The position numbers and the translations under genes were made by a program. A model generated the notes under the pieces. The model was not told where the DNA came from and did not search any database. It worked only from the letters and a program-made list of their open reading frames with translations. A stretch of DNA of 64,000 nucleotides from Bradyrhizobium macuxiense (GTDB lineage: Bacteria; Pseudomonadota; Alphaproteobacteria; Rhizobiales; Xanthobacteraceae). Positions 7,893-15,619 of the stretch are shown here, piece after piece (the stretch's first letter is position 1; every line of letters begins with the position of its first letter). The stretch spans positions 124,001 through 188,000 of the forward strand of contig NZ_VITY01000016.1 of the NCBI RefSeq assembly GCF_007993935.1. Direction: 5' to 3'.

Positions 7893-8933
7893 GAGGCCGC
7901 GGTCCCTGCGCACCTGGCGCGTCAGCGCGCCCTTGATCTCTCGGGCGATCTGGTCGCGGATCAGGGCTCCGAGCTGTATCTCAGCCTCGTCGCCGGTTAG
8001 GCCATCGGCTATGAGCCGTTGCTGCACGCGGTTGGGGAGTTCTTCCTCCATCGCCTTGAGAAGCCGTTCCTGCATCGCTGAGTGGGCCTCGGGCTCGATG
8101 CGGCCCAGCACCGTCTCCCAGGGTTGCCAGCGGGTTGCCAGATAGTCGTCGAACTGCGTTGCCTCCTCATGTCGCACCCGCGTCTCGGCCACGGCGAGGT
8201 CGTCGTCGGTGACATGGGATACTTCGAAGAAGTCCATGTTCGGGGCGAGGAGCTGCAATTTCAGCCGCTCGCGCAGTTTGACCTGATAGGCAAGATAGAC
8301 CTCGATCTCATCAACAAACCGAAGCGAGCTGACCTTCTCGCGGGCGATCCGGTCGAGTACGCCCAAGCGGAACAGGACACGAGCCTGCTCGAGGAGTTCG
8401 TCGAGCCGATCATCATACGCCCCGTCCTCGACATCGGCGGTCAGGCGCGCGCTCTGCATATGGTTCCAGGCCAAAGTGATGCGATCCTCGCAGCTCGCGC
8501 TCGCCCCCAAAGCCTGTTGGAAGTACAGCTCGCGCAATCGTGGCCTTGTTGCCACCTGCTGCAGATCCTCAGCCACCGCTTGCCGAAACGCGGCGCTGCC
8601 ATAGTTCACGGTGCGTCGGAGCCGGTCGAGAAAGATGGCATATTCCTGAGCTCCTTCTTGTTCGGCGAACCCCTGCCAGGTCGTCATCACCTCCGGCTCA
8701 CCGCCAACCCAATCCGCCACGACTGCGTGCAACGGTGGCGGCTGACTTGGCCCCGCCTCTCCGCCGATCGAAAAGAAGACTCGAGGACCGACGTAGCCCG
8801 GCGCATTGATTGCCGTTGCTAGGTTCGTCAGCACCCGCTCGGGCAGCGGGTTGTCGTCCAGGTCGACCCTGCACCAGGGTCCCAGCTGCGTCAGCAAAGT
8901 TTCTGGCAGCGCATGCAAACTGTTTGACCACAT
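7890..8933 (-). pseudogene. Truncated NEL-domain type III effector (E3 ubiquitin ligase type)
   Basis: The encoded protein has the C-terminal cap of a leucine-rich repeat region (L-H-A-L-P-E-T-L-L, D-N-P-L-P-E-R-V) followed by a full-length NEL domain with F-L-D-R-L-R-R-T-V-N, the catalytic C-E-D-R motif, and F-V-D-E-I-E-V-Y-L-A-Y-Q. NEL proteins (IpaH, SspH, rhizobial Bel-type effectors) are ubiquitin ligases injected into host cells by type III secretion. The secretion signal and most repeats are gone: upstream of about 8933 the DNA matches a serine recombinase in another frame. A protein from the ATG at 8933 is possible but would lack delivery signals, so I call it a pseudogene. Confidence 0.8.
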
Positions 8934-9387
8934 CGTCGCCAAAGCACAATCCACCGCCGGACTTACCGTCCTCGACGCGGCCGAGCAGCCCACGGCGCGT
9001 CTTGTCGGCCAGGTCTTTCAGGAAAAGGGCGCTCATCGTGCCCCTTGAGACTGACGTGCAGATGCGGCACGTCGCCTTCGGACAGCGTGACGATACGCAC
9101 CCCACCGACAGCCATGCGGTTGAATAGTCCGGCGATGTCTTCCTGATCGGGTGAGAGGCGATCCATCGCTTCGGCCAGCACAATAAGGAACTTGCGGCGG
9201 ATCGCGTCGCCGATCAGCTCTTGAATGCCGGGGCGCAGCAACGACGCGCCAGAGATCGCGATCGGTATAGCTGTCGATGACTCTAACCCTGCTTTTCGGC
9301 GTCAAGGCAGCAGACCCGCAACTGATCCTCAACCGAGGCGTCTCGCTGGTTATCCGGCAAGTAGCAGGCGTAGGGCGCGACCCTCAT
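8925..9387 (-). pseudogene. Serine recombinase remnant with several frameshifts
   Basis: Pieces of a resolvase/invertase-type serine recombinase can be read in successive minus-strand frames: an N-terminal V-E-D-Q-L-R-V-C, then V-I-D-S-Y-T-D-R-D, then S-G-A-S-L-L-R-P-G-I-Q, F-L-I-V-L-A-E-A-M-D-R-L-S, and finally F-L-K-D-L-A-D-K-T-R-R-G. At least three frame changes and one stop interrupt it. It ends exactly where the NEL effector sequence begins. Bases 9400-9555 on the same strand encode a tail with P-D-P-R-L-V-N-L-V-R-L-L-A-R-Q-A-A-R, which resembles a small protein often found upstream of such recombinases. Confidence 0.8.
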
Positions 9388-9690
9388 GAGGCGACCTCCT
9401 TACTCCGGGAGGCGGTCTCGCGTTCGGTTGTCCGTTTCGGCTTGAACAAAGTCACGTGCGGCCTGTCGCGCCAGCAGCCGGACCAGATTGACGAGGCGTG
9501 GATCGGGCTTTGACGCCGCGGGCACGGCCGGTTCGTGGGCCACGTCGGCAACCACATCGAAGCTTTTCGGCTGTTGTACGTCTCGGTCGCGCCACGATCG
9601 CGTCCTCGTCCTCGTGCGGAATACGCCGCTTGGAGACAATGATGCCAAGAGATGGCACCTTAGCAAAAGCGCGATCGCAGGCGTGATGTG

Positions 9691-9706
9691 TGTCGGAGTT
9701 CCGACA
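9691..9706 (+). promoter_or_regulatory. NifA upstream activating sequence for nifB
   Basis: TGTCGGAGTTCCGACA is a TGT-N10-ACA element that is almost a perfect palindrome. It lies about 90 bases upstream of the nifB -24 element, a normal spacing. Confidence 0.85.
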
Positions 9707-9795
9707 TGCGGCAGCGTCATTGCTATATCTGCAACAACGCCGATCGCATCTTTTAAGTCATTGACACGGATCAGAAATAGCAGCGCCGGCCGCGA

Positions 9796-9810
9796 TGGCA
9801 CACGGGTTGC
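9796..9810 (+). promoter_or_regulatory. Sigma-54 promoter of the nifB operon
   Basis: TGGCAC-ACGGG-TTGC is a perfect -24/-12 element. Transcription should start near 9822, about 60 bases before the nifB start. Confidence 0.9.
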
Positions 9811-9881
9811 TAACTGCTCTCCTTGTGGCTCGCTCAGGACTGTTCCTGAGAAGCCTATTCGCCGTGCAGGGAGAACTGAAT

Positions 9882-11429
9882 ATGAACGCGGTCGCGGGGC
9901 GCGGAAGACGTACCGGAGTTGCGGAGTATATCGGCGAGATCGCCGAGCATAAGGGTTGCCGCACCTCGCCCGGCGGCACCAGGACGAACTGCGGATCACA
10001 GGCCGGCCAGGGCGATCTGCCGAAGACAATCTGGGAAAAGGTGAAGAACCATCCCTGCTACAGCGAAGAGGCGCATCATCACTACGCCCGCATGCATGTC
10101 GCGGTGGCACCGGCCTGCAACGTCCAGTGCAATTACTGCAACCGCAAATACGACTGTGCCAATGAATCGCGTCCGGGCGTGGTGAGCGAGAAGCTCACTC
10201 CTGAACAGGCGGTGAGGAAAGTGCTTGCGGTCGCTACCAGCATTCCGCAGCTGACCGTGCTCGGAATCGCCGGCCCCGGCGATCCCTTGGCCAATCCGGA
10301 AAAGACCTTCAAGACGTTCGAGCTCGTCGCCAAGGCGGCGCCCGACATCAAGCTCTGTCTATCGACCAACGGACTGGCACTTCCAGACTACGTCGATAGC
10401 ATCGCTCGCGCCAAGGTCGACCACGTCACCATCACCATCAACACGATCGACCCCGAAATCGGCGCCAAGATCTATCCATGGATCTTCTTCAACCACAAGC
10501 GCTACACCGGCATCGAAGCTGCGAAGATACTCACTGATCGCCAGTTGCAAGGTCTTCAGATGCTCACGGAACGGGGCATCCTGTGCAAGGTCAATTCGGT
10601 GATGATTCCTGACATCAACGACCAGCACCTGGTCGAGGTCAACAAAGCGGTGAAGTCACGGGGTGCCTTCCTGCACAACATCATGCCGCTGATTTCCGCA
10701 TCCGAGCATGGCACTGTATTCGGTCTCAACGGTCAGCGGGGCCCAACGGCGCAGGAATTGAAGGCGCTGCAAGATGCTTGCGAAGGTGAAACGAACGTGA
10801 TGCGGCATTGCCGGCAGTGTCGCGCCGACGCGGTCGGCCTGCTCGGCGAGGATCGCAGCGCGGAGTTCACCACCGAGGGGATCATGGCCATGGACGTCAA
10901 ATATGACGCTGAAATGCGCCGGGCCCATCAAGCCAAGGTCGAGGATGAGCGCGCGGCCAAGGTCGCGGCCAGGGAGGAGGAGCTTGCGGAACTCGCTGGC
11001 CGGAAGAGCGAGATCACGCTTCTGGTCGCTGTCGCAACCAAGGGTTCGGGCCTGATCAATGAGCACTTTGGCCATGCCAAGGAGTTCCAAGTTTACGAAC
11101 TCTCGACATCCGGCGCCAAATTCGTCGGCCACCGCAGAGCCGATGTCTACTGCCAGGGCGGACACGGCGAGGAGGATAGGCTTTCAAACATCATCGGCGC
11201 CATCAAGGACTGCCATGCTGTGTTCGTAGCCAAGATCGGCGATTGCCCGAAAAGCAATCTGATCAAGGCCGGCATCGAGCCGGTCGATCAATACGCGCAT
11301 GAGCTCATCGAGAAGTCGGCGATCGCCTGGTTCCGCTGCTATCTCGACAAGCTGCGAACGGGTGAGATCCTGCACGTCAAGCGCGATGATGCGGCAATCC
11401 GTCAGAAAGCACTGACCTCGGCGGCGTGA
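9882..11429 (+). CDS. nifB: NifB, radical SAM FeMo-cofactor synthase
   Basis: A 515-residue protein that builds the 8Fe-carbide NifB cofactor, precursor of the FeMo cofactor. The radical SAM cysteines are C79, C83 and C86 in A-C-N-V-Q-C-N-Y-C. Further family landmarks are G-I-A-G-P-G-D-P-L and C-R-Q-C-R-A-D-A. The C-terminal 120 residues form a NifX/NafY-type domain starting near T-L-L-V-A-V-A. The ATG at 9882 follows GGGAGA. It is the first gene of an operon continuing with frxA and nifZ, driven by the sigma-54/NifA promoter described above. Confidence 0.98.
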   Translation: MNAVAGRGRRTGVAEYIGEIAEHKGCRTSPGGTRTNCGSQAGQGDLPKTIWEKVKNHPCYSEEAHHHYARMHVAVAPACNVQCNYCNRKYDCANESRPGVVSEKLTPEQAVRKVLAVATSIPQLTVLGIAGPGDPLANPEKTFKTFELVAKAAPDIKLCLSTNGLALPDYVDSIARAKVDHVTITINTIDPEIGAKIYPWIFFNHKRYTGIEAAKILTDRQLQGLQMLTERGILCKVNSVMIPDINDQHLVEVNKAVKSRGAFLHNIMPLISASEHGTVFGLNGQRGPTAQELKALQDACEGETNVMRHCRQCRADAVGLLGEDRSAEFTTEGIMAMDVKYDAEMRRAHQAKVEDERAAKVAAREEELAELAGRKSEITLLVAVATKGSGLINEHFGHAKEFQVYELSTSGAKFVGHRRADVYCQGGHGEEDRLSNIIGAIKDCHAVFVAKIGDCPKSNLIKAGIEPVDQYAHELIEKSAIAWFRCYLDKLRTGEILHVKRDDAAIRQKALTSAA

Positions 11430-11440
11430 GGAGATAGCGA

Positions 11441-11665
11441 ATGCCGTTCAAGATCATCGCTTCGCAATGTACCGGCTGCTCAGCCTGCGAGCCCCTATGC
11501 CCAAATGTTGCAATCTACGAGAAGGGCGGAACTTTCACGATCGATCCGAAGAAATGTACCGAATGCGTCGGCTATTTCGACGAGCCGCAATGCGTTGCGG
11601 TTTGTCCGGTCGACGACACCTGCGTCGTCGACACCTCATGGCCGCGCCGCCAGGCGTCGGCCTAA
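11441..11665 (+). CDS. frxA: 2[4Fe-4S] ferredoxin (FrxA/FdxN type)
   Basis: A 74-residue bacterial ferredoxin. Cluster ligands are C10, C13, C16 and C20 (CxxCxxCxxxCP) and C39, C42, C51 and C55 with the long eight-residue insertion typical of nif-linked ferredoxins. It likely supplies electrons for NifB chemistry or nitrogenase. The gene starts eleven bases after nifB, preceded by GAGGAG. Confidence 0.95.
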   Translation: MPFKIIASQCTGCSACEPLCPNVAIYEKGGTFTIDPKKCTECVGYFDEPQCVAVCPVDDTCVVDTSWPRRQASA

Positions 11666-11680
11666 ATCGGAGAGGCCCAT

Positions 11681-12017
11681 GAACGTCACGCTTCGATCGG
11701 GCGCTGAAAAGCTTACAAGTTTTCTGCTGCGCCTTGCTGGCACCCAGATTCCGAATTTCGTTCGCCGTCATAAAAGGCGCTCGCTTGCGATTGTTCGCCG
11801 ATATCGGCGTGGTACCAGCACCCGCGGCCCGGCGAGCAAGTCGCCGAGCGCAATGGCCGAATGTTGCTTCTCAATGCCGAACGCTGCTTGCTGCGCGGCG
11901 GTGTCCCCATGGATTTGGCCGACGCTGATCCCCGTCATCGACCCGTCTTTCGCCGAGCCAGGCGGCCGGTCCGGCCATCGCACGGACCGCCCATTAGGAG
12001 AGGAAAGCTGCCGATGA
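11681..12017 (+). other. Unresolved stretch between frxA and nifZ, possibly a decayed gene
   Basis: An ATG at 11682 with a GAGAGG ribosome site opens a frame beginning MNVTLRSGAEKL that runs to 12017, but after about 35 residues the composition is unlike a folded protein (Arg, Pro and Ser rich). A different frame from about 11790 onward looks more protein-like (L-L-N-A-E-R-C-L-L-R-G-G). A frameshifted small nif gene is likely. I do not recognise the family. Confidence 0.35.
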
Positions 12018-12093
12018 AGCGGGCACAGCGGGCAATTTGCTTGGCTTGCGCGCGCGTGGCAGCTCGTTCTTAAAGTCCGCAAGGGATCGGTGC

Positions 12094-12417
12094 ATGAACA
12101 ACATCGTCCGCGATAGTGACGTGGTCGAGCTAAGCGGGCTTCCTTGCTTCAGCTTTGGTGAAAAGGTGCGCGCCAACCGCTCGATCCGCAATGACGGTAC
12201 CTATCCCGGCAAGGAGATCGGCGAGGTTCTGGTCAAAAAAGGCGAGGTTGGTCACGTCGTCTCCATCGGCACGTTCCTGCAGCAATTCTATATCTACGGC
12301 GTCGCATTCCTTGAAAGCGGCTACCGCGTTGGCATGAAGCGAAAGGAACTCGATGCGCTTGGTCCGGGTGAAGAGCTCGATGATCCGCCATTGCCGGAGG
12401 AAGAGGCCTTGTCATGA
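12094..12417 (+). CDS. nifZ: Nitrogen fixation protein NifZ
   Basis: A 107-residue NifZ. The family core is clear: F-x-F-G-E-K-V, R-N-D-G-T-Y-P-G-K-E-I-G-E, then G-x-V-G-H-V-V-S-I-G-T-F-L-Q. NifZ helps assemble the second P-cluster of the MoFe protein. The ATG at 12094 is preceded by AAGGG; an in-frame start at 12037 is less likely. Its end overlaps the next gene by four bases. Confidence 0.93.
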   Translation: MNNIVRDSDVVELSGLPCFSFGEKVRANRSIRNDGTYPGKEIGEVLVKKGEVGHVVSIGTFLQQFYIYGVAFLESGYRVGMKRKELDALGPGEELDDPPLPEEEALS

Positions 12418-12653
12418 TTGAGCCGGGCGTTCCGAAATATCGATCAGGCCAGCGCGTCAAAACCGCGGTCGACGTCATTAATGACGAATCTTTTCCCGAT
12501 GCGCCGCCCGATGGGGTCTTGATCGGCGCCGGACGGGTGGGCGAGATCATGCGAGTCCGCATGCATACGGAAGCGAACGTGCCGATCTATCTCGTGGATT
12601 TCGGTGAGCACCTGATCATCGGCTGTTTTGAGGACGAAATCAAAGCGCTTTGA
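12414..12653 (+). CDS. Second small NifZ-domain protein
   Basis: A 79-residue protein with a NifZ-like beta-barrel pattern: F-x-x-G-Q-R-V, a D-G-V-L-I-G-A-G-x-V-G-E-I segment and I-Y-L-V-D-F-G-E-H. It overlaps nifZ by ATGA and is probably translated with it. Two NifZ-like proteins in a row may form a heteromeric unit or be the result of a duplication. The function is known only by analogy to NifZ. Confidence 0.8.
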   Translation: MIEPGVPKYRSGQRVKTAVDVINDESFPDAPPDGVLIGAGRVGEIMRVRMHTEANVPIYLVDFGEHLIIGCFEDEIKAL

Positions 12654-12668
12654 AGGGAGGCGTTGGCG

Positions 12669-13025
12669 ATGAATGCCGCGGTGATGAGAAAGGTAGTCGG
12701 GCTGATCCCTCACCCGAACGAGGTCGATCGCAAGCGGATCGAGCGCGCTTTGGACTCGCGCAAGCGCTATCGCTTTGTCTCGCCGCATGTGACGCCGGTA
12801 AGAGGGGGCTATCTCATCGAGAGTCCCTGCTGCTCGGGCAATATCGATAGGAACGGTGGTCTGATTGACGTCGCGCTGATCCATTATGATGTCGCGAGTG
12901 GGGCCTGGAAGACGTTCTTCAAGAATCATGCGCGAGGAATCTGGGAATTCTACAGCATTTACCACCGGCTGGCCTCAGCACTCGACGAATTGAACGCGGA
13001 TCCCGAGCGGCTGTTCTGGCAATGA
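12669..13025 (+). CDS. Conserved nif-cluster protein of unknown function (118 aa)
   Basis: A 118-residue soluble protein with R-Y-R-F-V-S-P-H-V, G-Y-L-I-E-S-P-C-C-S-G-N-I and W-E-F-Y-S-I-Y-H-R-L. I do not recognise an established domain. The paired C-C in the centre could bind metal. The ATG at 12669 follows a strong GGGAGG; the TTG two codons earlier is less likely. It is co-directional and closely spaced with nifZ and the next gene, so it is part of the nifB operon. Confidence 0.75.
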   Translation: MNAAVMRKVVGLIPHPNEVDRKRIERALDSRKRYRFVSPHVTPVRGGYLIESPCCSGNIDRNGGLIDVALIHYDVASGAWKTFFKNHARGIWEFYSIYHRLASALDELNADPERLFWQ

Positions 13026-13058
13026 TGCCCGTTCTGGACCAGTCAAACAGGAGCCATA

Positions 13059-13328
13059 ATGGCGCTCGGCCCCGACGACCTGATCGAAATCGAACGGCTA
13101 ATTGCGGCAGCTGATGCCGATACGGGCCCGGTTGTCGAACTACGGCGCCGCTTTCCGCAGCTCGCCTGCGTACGCTGTGATGCGTCTGACGTCACGGAGC
13201 AGCCGTTCCGGCGCTTTGCGCGTTTTGACCTGCATCTGGTCGATGGATCCGACCACTGCATGCAGATTACGGCCGACCCGGCGCGGGCGATCGGCATCGT
13301 GCTGGCCAAAAGGAATGCCGGGCGGTGA
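13059..13328 (+). CDS. Conserved small nif-cluster protein (89 aa)
   Basis: An 89-residue protein with two cysteines in C-V-R-C and a beta-strand rich C-terminal half (F-D-L-H-L-V-D-G-S-D-H-C). I do not recognise a characterised family. It overlaps the following DegT-family gene by four bases (GTGA), so translation is coupled. Its place in the nifB operon suggests expression under nitrogen-fixing conditions. Confidence 0.7.
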   Translation: MALGPDDLIEIERLIAAADADTGPVVELRRRFPQLACVRCDASDVTEQPFRRFARFDLHLVDGSDHCMQITADPARAIGIVLAKRNAGR

Positions 13329-14527
13329 CGGGCCTTGGACTAGCAAGGGATCATGACGAGGCCACGGGTGCGGGGGAGGCGGATCAATCCTTCATTTCGC
13401 TCTCCGACCCCGATATTACGTTCGCGGAACTCTCTGCCGTGGAAGCGCTGCTGTGTTCGCCGCGAATTTCCAATGGGCCGGTTACCGAGGCATTCGAGCA
13501 GGCTTTCGCCGCCCATCTTGGCCGCAAATATGCCGTTGCCGTCCCGAGCGGCACGCTCGGGCTTCTGCTTGCCTTGAAAGCTCTGGGCATCGGGCCCGGA
13601 CAGGAGGTGATCGCCTCGCCCTATTCGATGCGTGAGACGGTCCATGCCATCCGTCTTGCGGGTGCACGGGTGGTATTTGCCGACGTCGACTATTGGTCGG
13701 GCGCCTTGGCTCCGGCGAAGGTGGAAGAGCGTATCACCGCCAGCACAGGGGCGATTATTGCCGGCAATCCTAACGGCCATCCGGCGCCATGGTCGGAACT
13801 ACGCGCGATCGCGCAGCGCCATCAGCTGCCGCTTTTGGAGGACTCCACCGAGGCGATCGGATCGAGATACAAGGGCGAACTCGTCGGCCGCTTTGGCGAT
13901 ATCGCGGTGTTCGACTTTGCCCAGCCGCTGGCGTTGAGCTGTGGCGAAGGCGGAATGGTGGTGTGTGACGATATCGAGGTGGCCCTCGGCTTGCGTCGGC
14001 ATCGCGCGCACCGGCTGGATGAGCGCTCCTCTGTTGTCGTCGGCAGCGTGGCACCTTACCAAGCCGGCATGAGCGATCTCACAGCAGCGTTGGGACTTGC
14101 GCAATTAAAGCGCCTCGATGACATCCTGCAGCGGCGCCGGCTGGTCGAGCAGCTGTACACTGCGCACATGCAATCATTTGAGGGCATCAAGCCGCCCTAT
14201 ATCGGCCCCGATGTGACCGAGGTGAGCTGGTTGCTCTATCTCGTCCATCTCGGGACGCGCTTCACGCGATCCAGCCGCGACGCCATTGTCGATGATCTGC
14301 GCGTCGAGCAGATCGAAGCCGCCGCTTATTGCCATCCATTGCATTTGCAGCGCCATTATTTTGATCTCGGCTATCGGCGTGGCGATTTCCTGGTCACCGA
14401 GAAGATCGCCGATCGCGCCGTGGCGCTGCCGTTTCACGCCCATCTCACGAGCAACCAGATCGAGTTTATCGTGGAGACGATAAAGAATGCGTCGATCAAC
14501 GTCGGCGCTGGCGCTGCGATCTATTGA
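13325..14527 (+). CDS. DegT/DnrJ/EryC1/StrS family protein lacking the PLP lysine
   Basis: A 400-residue protein with the fold of sugar aminotransferases: V-P-S-G-T-L-G-L-L-L-A-L (74-85), G-x-E-V-I-A-S-P-Y, an L-E-D-S-T-E-A-I-G segment and G-E-G-G-M-V (207-212). In active enzymes a lysine five residues before G-E-G-G binds PLP; here that position is leucine (L202, in F-A-Q-P-L-A-L-S). Ordinary transamination is therefore unlikely. It may be a non-catalytic binding protein or use PLP differently, as some family members with other residues at this site do. It begins with GTG within the preceding stop and ends the nifB operon core. Confidence 0.85.
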   Translation: MTGLGLARDHDEATGAGEADQSFISLSDPDITFAELSAVEALLCSPRISNGPVTEAFEQAFAAHLGRKYAVAVPSGTLGLLLALKALGIGPGQEVIASPYSMRETVHAIRLAGARVVFADVDYWSGALAPAKVEERITASTGAIIAGNPNGHPAPWSELRAIAQRHQLPLLEDSTEAIGSRYKGELVGRFGDIAVFDFAQPLALSCGEGGMVVCDDIEVALGLRRHRAHRLDERSSVVVGSVAPYQAGMSDLTAALGLAQLKRLDDILQRRRLVEQLYTAHMQSFEGIKPPYIGPDVTEVSWLLYLVHLGTRFTRSSRDAIVDDLRVEQIEAAAYCHPLHLQRHYFDLGYRRGDFLVTEKIADRAVALPFHAHLTSNQIEFIVETIKNASINVGAGAAIY

Positions 14528-14883
14528 ACACTCATCGTCCCATACACCCAAGGGAAGATTGAATGGCCATAGTGACGGTTTGCCGTTGCGCGAGACGATT
14601 GCGGTCACCATGCGGCACATCGCTTGCGGCGGTGCTGTGGCCAGGAGAGCACTGTTACGAATGCGGGGACAGACCCTATGCAGCTGCTGCCAGCTATTCG
14701 TCCCGGAAGCTCGCAAACGACTGTCGTAAGTCGCCAGCGGAGAAAATCGGACGCTCGACACCAGGGTAGACGACCGCGCCACGTCGCGGCTTGACGCCAA
14801 AAGCCATAGTGCTCGGAGCCGAGCACGTGACGGTCAAGCTCCTCGGCCTCGGCGCAGGTCTGAAACTCAAAAAAGGAAACTGA
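14528..14883. other. Intergenic stretch, no firm gene
   Basis: A possible ATG at 14563 has GGGAAG upstream and opens a 68-codon Cys/Arg-rich frame, but the composition is unlike the neighbouring genes and other frames overlap equally well. I see no clear promoter here. Confidence 0.3.
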
Positions 14884-15105
14884 ATGGATTCGCAGCAGGT
14901 CATCATCCACGTCCGCTTCGCTCCGAACGGGACCGTGGTCCAGATCAGCGGGCGGCCGGCGAGGCTCACACCGCACCAGTGGTTTGATGTCCTCAATGCG
15001 CGTGCCGGCCATGCCTATCGTCCGCTGGCCGGCGGCCGTGGCGTATTTCGGCTGACCCGGGCTGCGGTTGATGCCTTCAGGCAGGAAGCTGTGACGGCGA
15101 GATGA
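14884..15105 (+). CDS. Small conserved-looking protein (73 aa)
   Basis: A 73-residue basic protein starting MDSQQVIIHVRF, preceded by AAAAAAGGAAA as ribosome site. The sequence alternates hydrophobic and charged residues as in a compact alpha/beta fold and contains L-T-P-H-Q-W-F-D-V-L. I do not recognise a family. Position downstream of the nifB operon suggests a nitrogen-fixation context. Confidence 0.6.
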   Translation: MDSQQVIIHVRFAPNGTVVQISGRPARLTPHQWFDVLNARAGHAYRPLAGGRGVFRLTRAAVDAFRQEAVTAR

Positions 15106-15253
15106 GCGAAGGGATCATCGGCAATATGGGGAGCCATGATATTGAGGTGTCCGCCGTCTGTCCGGTCGATGCCATTGTGAAGCGGCCGGCCCATCGCAGC
15201 AACTCCATCACCCGCCGCAGATAAGTGACGCTGGGGCATCACGCCAAGGCGTA

Positions 15254-15460
15254 GTGGATCTTGGGTATCCCATCCGCGGAGGATGGGAGCACCGCGAACG
15301 CTTGCTTCCGCCTTACCTCGTCCGCGCACTGGAGGGCCAGCACCTGATGCCGGACGCCGAGAACCCGACGTATTTCAATATCCACGGCGTGCCTTACAGA
15401 GGCGAATTGGACGAAACGGGCGGCCGCCGACGCGTTCGCATCTACCCCGAACGTGGCTGA
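15254..15460 (+). CDS. Possible small protein (68 aa)
   Basis: A GTG-initiated frame of 68 codons with balanced composition (Y-L-V-R-A-L-E-G, Y-F-N-I-H-G-V-P-Y-R-G-E-L). The ribosome site is weak (AAGG six bases upstream). It is on the nif side of the border with the defence island. Real coding is plausible but unproven. Bases 15461-15619 show nothing. Confidence 0.4.
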   Translation: MDLGYPIRGGWEHRERLLPPYLVRALEGQHLMPDAENPTYFNIHGVPYRGELDETGGRRRVRIYPERG

Positions 15461-15619
15461 AGAACGCGCATACGTCGCCATCCAAAATCTTCAAACGTCC
15501 GCTCGCTTTGAACGGAAGACGAAAACTGTTCCCGCGAAGGGATCATGGGGGGCACACGCCGCGGGTTACCCGGGAAACGTAGGCACACGGGCCGCTGAAA
15601 AGCTCCTCACGGGAAGGGG

